Shown here: piece after piece, positions 1-6,071 of the stretch | Position numbering within the stretch: position 1 is the first letter of the stretch | Layout of the letters: every line of letters starts with the position of its first letter | DNA from: Flavobacteriales bacterium UBA1112 | GTDB taxonomy: Bacteria; Bacteroidota; Bacteroidia; Flavobacteriales_D; Sanyastnellaceae | Direction of reading: 5' to 3' | Assembly: GCA_002313415.1 (NCBI GenBank) | Contig: DCBH01000137.1 | Coordinates: forward strand, 2,116-11,045 | Length of the DNA: 8,930 nt | Notes under the pieces: model-generated | The model's input: the letters and a program-made list of their open reading frames with translations, nothing else | What the model was told of the DNA's origin: nothing | The model's database searches: none | Translations under genes and position numbers: made by a program

Positions 1-633
1 GGGGTCTCTGAGTCTGCTTTGATGAACAACAACGTATGCATCTACACTGGGTTTGGGCTGCCGACGACATATGGGGAAATCGGGAAGACCTACGACCTTC
101 GAGCCACGTGGAGTGAGGGGGGCGTGGATTATGATTTGCAGGCTTCAACGACGATGATGGACTTACCCCAACTCGACAGCGTCTGGTTTGAGATTCCAGA
201 AACCTCCACCAATGACAGCCTTGGTTTGATTTGGACTGCATTTACCGACCCTGCAGGCTTTGGAGATGCATACCGTTGGTCGTCCAAGCGCGAAGGCATT
301 GATTCCGATTTTTTCTATCCTTTGGGTAGTGTTTTTGACGATGCATTCGTCGATGGGCAGTCTTTTCCTTTTGTGACTTTTCGTTCGCCTGTGCCTGGAG
401 TTGAAGAAGTTCCGGGTGAACAGGGTTTTTGGAAAACAGGTGACGTCGTGGTCGTTCGTTTGGATGCCATTGCATTTGAGGCGTTTGAAGTGCTCCGCGA
501 TTTCGAAACATCCCTGGCGAATCAAGGAAATCCATTTGCACTGCCGACATCAGCGAGCACCAATGTCGAAGGAGGACTGGGGTGGTTTGTTGCATACTCG
601 AGTGTGACCGATACAGCCGTGTGCCTGCCTTGA
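1..633 (+). CDS. DUF4249 family protein, C-terminal part (5' end outside window)
   Basis: The frame is open from the first base and ends in TGA, giving 210 residues of a protein whose start lies left of the window. An internal TTG/ATG at 19-24 is not needed as a start. The sequence fits the DUF4249 family of Bacteroidota. Near the visible beginning is YGEIGKTYDLRATW, followed by an ASTTM stretch and then LDSVWFEIPE, the usual strand pattern of the family. The end carries NPFALPT and NVEGGLGWFVAYS, close to the family's typical C-terminus. From family knowledge, members are usually secreted lipoproteins of unknown function, often encoded next to a TonB-dependent receptor. The signal sequence and any such receptor would lie outside the window. 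The next gene follows on the same strand after 58 bp, so they may share a transcript. I am fairly sure of the family and make no functional claim. Confidence 0.72.
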   Translation, partial: GVSESALMNNNVCIYTGFGLPTTYGEIGKTYDLRATWSEGGVDYDLQASTTMMDLPQLDSVWFEIPETSTNDSLGLIWTAFTDPAGFGDAYRWSSKREGIDSDFFYPLGSVFDDAFVDGQSFPFVTFRSPVPGVEEVPGEQGFWKTGDVVVVRLDAIAFEAFEVLRDFETSLANQGNPFALPTSASTNVEGGLGWFVAYSSVTDTAVCLP

Positions 634-691
634 GTTGAGGAGCGTGAAAGACATCGTCCACGTTGTACTTTCAACCCCAAATTCTGTGCTC

Positions 692-2251
692 ATGGCCATC
701 CGTTCAATTCTTTCGTTGCTTTTGCTTGTCAGCGTCCACAACTTCAGTTTGTGCGCGCAGAGTCCTCATGGAAGTTGGGAATTGATTGAGGTGACTTGTC
801 ATGAGGTGGGAGCTGTTTTGACATTTCAGGGAGAGGTGCAAGTCAAGGGGGAGATTTTGAAATATGAAGTGGTTGGGGTGCCCGAAGATGTGGACGTAGA
901 CAAGACTCAAATTTTCCTGCCTGATGGCGTGCGTTTGGTGTCCATCGAAAAGACCACAGCGCCGCCGGATGTGGCCGATGATTTGGCCCGGATGGCCAAA
1001 CAAATGGAAGCGCAACAACTCGCTTTGGAATTAGAAATGGCATTGCTTTCAGCCATTGACCAAGAATGCGCGTACCTGGAGGCCAATCGAAACATTGGCG
1101 GTCAACAGGAAGTCCTTCTTGTGGACGATGTGGAAGAAATGCGTCATTATCTCGCTGAACGGCACAAGGAGTTGGCCCTCAATCGAGTTGATGTTGCCAG
1201 CAACGTGCGCCATTTGGAGGCTCAATTGAGTAAGGTTGAGGGTGACTTTCATGCTTTAGAAACTCAGTCGAGACAACCGAATCAGGTTATCCAGTTCACA
1301 GTCGCAGGCCATGGAAAAGGCGAGGCCCGTCTTCAAGTAGCAACCCAATTGGCAGGGTGGGTTAGTTCTTATGACATCTATTACGACGACAGGAAAGAGA
1401 ATTTGCAAATCAGGAGATTCGCCAAGGTCATTCAAAAGACAGGTCAACCTTGGCTTCATGTCGAACTCAAGTTGCGCACCGGGCAACCCGTTGTGGAATC
1501 TTTGCAAAACGCGTTGCAATCGCCATTACAAATTCAGGACGGTGGGGGCTCTAACACGTATTTTGCAGGTGTTCGTTGGGTGAACAGTGGACTCTCCGAT
1601 TTGAGTGCAGGTCAAGAGCTTCTCGCAGGACGGTCATCCATGTTCTGCAATTGGAGCTTCAACGCAGAGGACAAAGTCAACATTTCGGGGAATGGTGAAG
1701 TTGCGAGAGTTTTCATTGATGAACAGAGCGCGCAGGCCAGTTTTCACTTGGAGGCATACCCAAGTGCATTGAACGAGGCAATTTGGGTATGTGATACCCG
1801 TGATTGGATGTCTCTTCATATGTTATCCGGTGAAATCCGAGTGTTTCAGGGCAATGCCATGGTTGGTTTTCATCCTTTCAATGTCCCCAGTTGGGGTGAT
1901 TCTGTGCAGGTTCAGTTGGGTTTTGCCGATGGCATTCGAGTTCGCAGTGATTTGCTGCGAGATGAAATCGGAAAGCAGCTCATTTCGGGCAAGCGAAAGG
2001 TGGATCAGATTCGACGAGTGGCCGTTCAAAACGAGGGGACGGAGGAGACCGTTGTTCGCGTGAATGAGCAAGTGAGCACCGCTTCAGGATGTAAAGTAGA
2101 TGTTGAGGCGTCCAATGGTGGTGTTTGGGATGCAGAAACAGGAGAGATCACCTGGTCAAGCGTGGCAGTGCCAGCTGAAGGACTTTGGGAAGCCGAGGTT
2201 CGGATTCGGATGACATGTCCCAAAATCAAAACTTCCCCCCAAGTACCTTAA
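692..2251 (+). CDS. Secreted MuiA-like protein, coiled coil plus DUF4139 domain
   Basis: The protein has 519 residues. The frame is open upstream to a TTG at 635, but ATG 692 is chosen because it begins a clean signal peptide: MAIR, a leucine-rich core, and likely cleavage after Ala22 before Gln23. Export to the periplasm or outer surface is inferred. Residues 28-90 resemble the DUF4140 N-terminal domain. Residues about 95-192 are rich in Glu, Leu, Gln and Lys, look like a coiled coil, and include LEANRNIGG (129-137), a recognisable family motif. Residues from about 200 onward form the DUF4139 beta-rich region, with GWVSSYDI (222-229), KTGQPW (249-254) and WDAETGEITW (479-488). The family was named from a mucoidy-inhibitor annotation, but its molecular function is unknown. 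Length is near the usual 520-650. No catalytic residues are evident, so a structural or binding role is possible. The gene ends tail to tail with lpxB. Confidence 0.8.
   Translation: MAIRSILSLLLLVSVHNFSLCAQSPHGSWELIEVTCHEVGAVLTFQGEVQVKGEILKYEVVGVPEDVDVDKTQIFLPDGVRLVSIEKTTAPPDVADDLARMAKQMEAQQLALELEMALLSAIDQECAYLEANRNIGGQQEVLLVDDVEEMRHYLAERHKELALNRVDVASNVRHLEAQLSKVEGDFHALETQSRQPNQVIQFTVAGHGKGEARLQVATQLAGWVSSYDIYYDDRKENLQIRRFAKVIQKTGQPWLHVELKLRTGQPVVESLQNALQSPLQIQDGGGSNTYFAGVRWVNSGLSDLSAGQELLAGRSSMFCNWSFNAEDKVNISGNGEVARVFIDEQSAQASFHLEAYPSALNEAIWVCDTRDWMSLHMLSGEIRVFQGNAMVGFHPFNVPSWGDSVQVQLGFADGIRVRSDLLRDEIGKQLISGKRKVDQIRRVAVQNEGTEETVVRVNEQVSTASGCKVDVEASNGGVWDAETGEITWSSVAVPAEGLWEAEVRIRMTCPKIKTSPQVP
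2248..2251. other. TTAA shared by two converging stop codons
   Basis: The TAA ending the DUF4139 gene (2249-2251, plus strand) and the TAA ending lpxB (2250-2248, minus strand) interlock in one TTAA. The two coding regions overlap by 4 bp, so there is no intergenic space for a terminator. Transcripts from each side must end inside the opposing gene or run through it. Confidence 0.9.
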
Positions 2252-3384
2252 TCCTTTCGAAAAACGTCGACCATATTCTGGGCCAAGCGACGTCCGGCTC
2301 CATGACTGCCCAGGCGAATCTTGAGTTCCTCAAAACTCACTTTCTGATTGTCCAAATTGAGTTTTGTTTGCGAAAGAAGATTTGTTCGGTTGAACTTGTT
2401 TTGAATAAGTTCTGGTACGGCTTCTCGGTTGAGTAACAGGTTGGGAAGCCCGATGAATTTTACTTGGGCGAGCCATTTGGCCAAGCGGTAGGTTATCCAG
2501 CTGGTTTGGTAGACAACAACATGAGGAGTATCGAGAAGAGCAGCTTCTAATGTGGCGGTGCCGCTTGTGACCCAAGCTAGTCGGGCTCGGCCCAAAATGT
2601 GATGTGTATCGCCAAAGACGACATTCATTCCTTGCTCTCGGGCAAGGGCATAATCCAATTCAGTGCGTCCTGGGGCTCCTGCAATGACAACATCTTTCAT
2701 TGCCCACAAACCTTGCATGGCACCTTCGAGTGCCGCATCGACCATGACCGGCAAATGGCGCTCCAATTCCTGTTTTCTCGAGCCGGGCAACAATGCCAAG
2801 CGAATGGGGCGAGAACCTTCAGCTGAATCAGGGACCAAGTCGAGTAAGGGGTGCCCAACATTCCAGATTGGAACACCTGCAGATTCGAGATGTGCAGTTT
2901 CAAAAGGCAAGATGGGAACCACCACGTCGAAGTCTTCTCTGAGTCGGGCCACGCGTCCTGACCTCCATGCCCAAACTTGAGGTGCAATCCACTGAATTCG
3001 CATCGCGGAGTGATTGAGTCGGCGCAAGGCCCGTGCCAATCTCATGTTGAAACCTGGAAAATCGATGGTGACAATGACATCAGGGTCTTCACGCACAATG
3101 TCCTTTTTCGCACGTTTGAGGTTTTGAAAGATGGATGGAAGGTTCTGAGCGACCTCGAGGAATCCCATGAAGTTGATGGAAGTAAAATGTGTCAAAAGCC
3201 TCATGCCTTCTGCGTTCATCGCATCACCTCCCCAGCCAACCGTTTCCAAATTCAACCCCTCAGACTGACACGCCGTGTTCAATTCTCGAATCAAATGGGC
3301 ACCGTAGGCGTCGCCGGAGGCCTCACCCGCAATCAAAAAGACTTTGAGTTGCCTTGGTTTTCGCAATGGGCGTGCGGTCACCAT
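2248..3384 (-). CDS. lpxB: Lipid-A-disaccharide synthase
   Basis: This 378-residue glycosyltransferase (family GT19) joins UDP-2,3-diacylglucosamine to lipid X to make the lipid A disaccharide, at the inner face of the cytoplasmic membrane. Visible family signatures are GEASGD (20-25), IDFPGFN (107-113), APQVWAW (134-140), GHPLLD (178-183), LLPGSRKQE (198-206), SGTATLEAAL (274-283) and GLPNLLLNR with VPELIQ (312-328). Length matches the family. The frame is open up to 3471, but the extra residues have no family character. ATG 3384 places the conserved LKVFLIAGEASGD about 13 residues in. This ATG overlaps the upstream gene's stop by 7 bp (ATGGTGA), suggesting translational coupling. An AGGA lies 5 nt before the start, a possible Shine-Dalgarno sequence that the neighbouring starts lack. 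The gene is last in the leftward block. Confidence 0.96.
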   Translation of the reverse strand: MVTARPLRKPRQLKVFLIAGEASGDAYGAHLIRELNTACQSEGLNLETVGWGGDAMNAEGMRLLTHFTSINFMGFLEVAQNLPSIFQNLKRAKKDIVREDPDVIVTIDFPGFNMRLARALRRLNHSAMRIQWIAPQVWAWRSGRVARLREDFDVVVPILPFETAHLESAGVPIWNVGHPLLDLVPDSAEGSRPIRLALLPGSRKQELERHLPVMVDAALEGAMQGLWAMKDVVIAGAPGRTELDYALAREQGMNVVFGDTHHILGRARLAWVTSGTATLEAALLDTPHVVVYQTSWITYRLAKWLAQVKFIGLPNLLLNREAVPELIQNKFNRTNLLSQTKLNLDNQKVSFEELKIRLGSHGAGRRLAQNMVDVFRKD

Positions 3385-3686
3385 GAGGTTCCTGCAGTGG
3401 CTTGGAAGTAAACAACGAAAGGCACAGTGATTAGGATTACGGCGAGTAATCCTTGCGCCAAGCGTTCCCATTCGAGTCGGTTTGCGCCCCAGAATAAAAT
3501 CACATTAAACAAGGTGCTCGCCGTCAGGATGCTGTCTCGATACAAAAGGCTGCCCAGAACAATTTCCTCGTAGAAATAAAGGAATGAAGATCCATTGGCC
3601 CAGCCCCAGTAAAGTCCGAGTAGCACGCCACCAAAAAAGGTGCCGAGGACACCTGCTAGCAGCCCCACCCAAAAGCGATCTGCCAT
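3378..3686 (-). CDS. Small three-helix membrane protein between surE and lpxB
   Basis: I do not recognise a named family. The ORF gives 102 residues from ATG 3686, with about three hydrophobic segments: residues 5-29 (glycine-rich, FFGGVLLGLYWGW), about 52-68 (ILTASTLFNVILFW) and 77-95 (LAQGLLAVILITVPFVVYF). Charged residues sit between them (YEE at 39-41; ANRLEWER at 68-75). An earlier in-frame ATG at 3722 would overlap surE by 29 bp and add 12 polar residues. ATG 3686 leaves a 7-bp gap to the surE stop and puts the first helix near the N-terminus, so it is preferred. The stop overlaps the lpxB start by 7 bp, so the two are probably translated together. From memory, Bacteroidota often have a small hydrophobic protein in this slot. 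A role at the membrane site of lipid A synthesis is speculation from position only. It is probably a real gene because of its fit in the block. Confidence 0.72.
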   Translation of the reverse strand: MADRFWVGLLAGVLGTFFGGVLLGLYWGWANGSSFLYFYEEIVLGSLLYRDSILTASTLFNVILFWGANRLEWERLAQGLLAVILITVPFVVYFQATAGTSW

Positions 3687-3693
3687 GTGTCGA

Positions 3694-4485
3694 TCAGTCT
3701 TCAATGTTGAGATTCCATTCATTTAACTCGGTCATGGCGTGGTACGCGGTCATGTCGTATTGAACGGGTACAACACTGACGTAGCGATTTCTCAAGGCCC
3801 ACTCATCGGTGTCTTCCCCCTTGTCCACATCGGTGTAGTTCCCCGTCATCCAATAGTACGTTTTTCCGCCTGGGGCTTGGCGTTCCTCGAATGAGTCGGA
3901 CCAGTGTCCGGCACCTTGCCTGCAAATTTTGAGTCCCAGTAAATCCTCTGGATTTAATTTGGGAATGTTCACATTCAAACAAGTGCCCTTTGGTGTGCCG
4001 TGCTCCAAGACTTGTTTGGTAATTGTTCTCACAATTTTTCTGGAAGTGCGGAAATCTGCATCTTCCGCGAAGTCACAGAGCGAAAATCCCACAGAAGGAA
4101 TGCCTTCTAGTGCCCCCTCAACGGCCGCAGACATGGTGCCTGAGTAGATCACATTGATGGATGCATTCGAGCCGTGATTGATTCCACTGACGAGTACATC
4201 TGGCTTGCGTTCTAAGATTTTGTAGATGGCCAATTTCACGCAATCCACGGGAGTTCCATTCGTTTTGAATGCTTTCACACCGGTCATGCCAAAATCATGG
4301 GTCGACATGCGAAGTATGTTGCTGATTGTGATGGCGTGTCCCATCCCACTCTGGTGGCTGTCCGGAGCTACAACGACAATGTCTCCAAGTCCCGAAATGC
4401 TTTCCACGAGGTTTCGAATGCCGGGTGCCGTGATTCCGTCGTCATTGGTGACCAAAATCAAAGGCCGTGTTGCTGATGGACTCAT
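3694..4485 (-). CDS. surE: 5'/3'-nucleotidase SurE
   Basis: This 263-residue protein is a cytoplasmic metal-dependent phosphatase. The family removes phosphate from nucleoside 5'- and 3'-monophosphates and has been linked to stationary-phase survival. The metal-site residues are all present: N14-D15-D16-G17 at the start of the fold, S46 in PDSHQSG (41-47), and N103 in SGINHGSN (100-107). The family motifs GTPVDCVK (77-84) and YSGTMSAA (114-121) follow. Length is normal for the family (about 250-265). ATG 4485 lies inside the pepD stop as ATGA, a 4-bp overlap typical of coupled translation, and places the NDDG motif at the usual distance from the N-terminus. Seven bases separate its stop from the start of the small membrane protein. 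No truncation or missing key residue is seen. Confidence 0.96.
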   Translation of the reverse strand: MSPSATRPLILVTNDDGITAPGIRNLVESISGLGDIVVVAPDSHQSGMGHAITISNILRMSTHDFGMTGVKAFKTNGTPVDCVKLAIYKILERKPDVLVSGINHGSNASINVIYSGTMSAAVEGALEGIPSVGFSLCDFAEDADFRTSRKIVRTITKQVLEHGTPKGTCLNVNIPKLNPEDLLGLKICRQGAGHWSDSFEERQAPGGKTYYWMTGNYTDVDKGEDTDEWALRNRYVSVVPVQYDMTAYHAMTELNEWNLNIED

Positions 4486-5963
4486 GCGATTGATTCAGGT
4501 GTGCGATTTAACACCTCTAGAAAATATCCCCAGAATTTTTGAACGGAACTGATTTGCACGCATTCATCTGGGCTATGGGCACCGCGAATGTTGGGCCCGA
4601 ATGACACCATGTCCATGTCTGGGTAATTCGTGCCTAAGATGCCGCACTCCAGACCTGCGTGGCAGGCAAGCACTCTTGGCGTCTCCTGATAGCGTTCTTC
4701 GTAAAGGTCCCGACACATCGCGACGGCTTCGCTTGAGGGATTTGGGGTCCAACCAGGGTATGCGCCACTGCGTTCGGTGTACAATCCAGCAAGGGCGAAT
4801 GCGGCTTCGATGCTCCGCGCGTGGTCGTCTTTCTCTGAATCGACGCTGCTGCGATTCAAACACTGGATTTCAACATTGCCGCTCGCCACGCTGACTCGGG
4901 CAAGGTTGTTGGACGTCTGAACCAAACCTGCGATGTCTGGACTCATGCGATGAATGCCGACGGGACAAGTTTGAATGGCCAGCAGCAGGGCATATTGGTC
5001 GTCTTCTCCAAGTACGAAATCTGGAACATCTGTCTCCGTCCACTCCAGCACCAAGTCGGGGTCAGTGGTGCGGTATTCAGATTTTAATGTGGAGCCCGAG
5101 GCATTGAAGGCTTCCAAAAGGACGTCCCGGTCAGACGCAGCAAAAACCACTGTAACGCGCGATTCTCGGGGGATGGCGTTTCTCAGCCCTCCTCCATGGA
5201 TTTCTGCAACTCGGAGGTCAATGTGGTCAAGGGCTTCTAGAAGTACGCGATTCATCAATTTATTGGCATTGGCCAACCCCTTGTGGATGTCCATCCCACT
5301 GTGTCCGCCTGAGGCACCACGAAGCACCAAGGTCATGGCTTCATTGCCCTCTTTGACCGTTTCTTCTGGAACATAAGTGCCCCGCGAGGTCAAGTCAACG
5401 CCACCCGCACAACCAATGCTGATTTCGTCATCATCTTCGGTGTCGAGATTGAGTAAAATATCTCCTGTCAAGAATCCTCCTTGCAACCCAAGAGCGCCCG
5501 TCATTCCCGTTTCCTCATCAATGGTGAAAAGGGCTTCAAGCGCTGGATGGGGGAGGTCGGAACTTTCCAACACAGCCAAAATACTCGCCACACCGATGCC
5601 GTTGTCTGCGCCTAAGGTGGTGCCGTCTGCGCGCACCCAATCGCCCTCGACGATCATGCGAATTCCCTCAGATGTAAAGTCGAATTCTGTGGCCTCATTT
5701 TTTTGGCATACCATGTCTACATGACTTTGAAGAACCACGGTTTTTCTCGACTCCATGCCTGGAGTTGGATTCTTCTTAATCAATACGTTGCCTACTTCAT
5801 CTTGAAGTGATTGTAGACCATTATCGGCAGCCCATTGGTGGAGCCATTTGACCACGCGATCTTCATGCTTGGAAGGTCTAGGAATGGCATTCAAATCGGC
5901 AAATCGATTCCATAGGTTTCGCGGTTCGAGCTGGCGAACAGGGTGATCGGCATAATCCTTCAT
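4482..5963 (-). CDS. pepD: Aminoacyl-histidine dipeptidase (peptidase family M20, PepD type)
   Basis: This 493-residue cytosolic metallopeptidase is expected to cleave dipeptides such as Xaa-His, recycling peptides to amino acids. The two-metal site of family M20 is complete: H81 and D83 in LQSHVDMVC, bridging D120 in LGADNGIG, the E150-E151 pair in DEETGMTGA, D174 in LNLDTEDDDE, and H463 in RGAHSPDE. The typical PepD opening, LEPRNLWNRFADLNAIPRPS (13-32), begins just after the chosen ATG 5963. The frame stays open to 6254, but that extension lies opposite the parE start region and has no family character. Length fits the family (about 485). The gene is first in the leftward block, and its TGA overlaps the surE start by 4 bp. 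It faces away from parE across 108 bp, so its promoter should lie there. Confidence 0.95.
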   Translation of the reverse strand: MKDYADHPVRQLEPRNLWNRFADLNAIPRPSKHEDRVVKWLHQWAADNGLQSLQDEVGNVLIKKNPTPGMESRKTVVLQSHVDMVCQKNEATEFDFTSEGIRMIVEGDWVRADGTTLGADNGIGVASILAVLESSDLPHPALEALFTIDEETGMTGALGLQGGFLTGDILLNLDTEDDDEISIGCAGGVDLTSRGTYVPEETVKEGNEAMTLVLRGASGGHSGMDIHKGLANANKLMNRVLLEALDHIDLRVAEIHGGGLRNAIPRESRVTVVFAASDRDVLLEAFNASGSTLKSEYRTTDPDLVLEWTETDVPDFVLGEDDQYALLLAIQTCPVGIHRMSPDIAGLVQTSNNLARVSVASGNVEIQCLNRSSVDSEKDDHARSIEAAFALAGLYTERSGAYPGWTPNPSSEAVAMCRDLYEERYQETPRVLACHAGLECGILGTNYPDMDMVSFGPNIRGAHSPDECVQISSVQKFWGYFLEVLNRTPESIA

Positions 5964-6071
5964 GTCCCGAAGGTAGTGAGCCTTTCGTGTGTGAATGGCC
6001 TTTGGCGTGTGGAAAAGTTGAGCTTTGATTTGGCCCCAAACCCGCGTCACATCTCTAATTTCGGTGGACCT
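5964..6071. promoter_or_regulatory. Divergent pepD / parE spacer, probable promoter region
   Basis: These 108 bp separate two head-to-head start codons, so both promoters probably lie here or just inside the genes. TAATTTCG at 6056-6063 partly resembles the Bacteroidota -7 element TAnnTTTG on the parE side. A TTTG at 6029-6032 lies upstream at a rather long spacing of 23 bases. A start from it would fall only a few bases before the parE ATG. On the pepD side, TACCTTCG (5975-5968, minus strand) is similarly close to its ATG and has no matching upstream element. A short perfect inverted repeat, TTTGG-CC-CCAAA, lies at 6029-6040. The region's role is a safe inference; the individual elements are weak. 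Confidence 0.4.

Noticed and set aside
666..673. TACTTTCA before the DUF4139 gene as a -7 promoter element
   Set aside because: It matches the Bacteroidota consensus only partly, and no TTTG lies at a suitable spacing upstream.
634..675. Possible hairpin after the DUF4249 stop (GTTGA 634-638 with TCAAC 671-675; CGTG 643-646 with CACG 659-662)
   Set aside because: The stems are only 4-5 bp with large internal loops and no U-run follows, so it does not qualify as a terminator.
4975..5724. Two abutting plus-strand open frames opposite pepD (133 and 115 codons)
   Set aside because: They are rich in Ser, Arg and Pro with no recognisable motif, and lie wholly opposite a well-supported pepD with a complete metal site. 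They are shadows of the coding strand.
5943..6071. Upstream in-frame extension of parE (43 extra codons)
   Set aside because: It would overlap pepD and adds residues before the usual ParE opening; the ATG at 6072 fits the family start.
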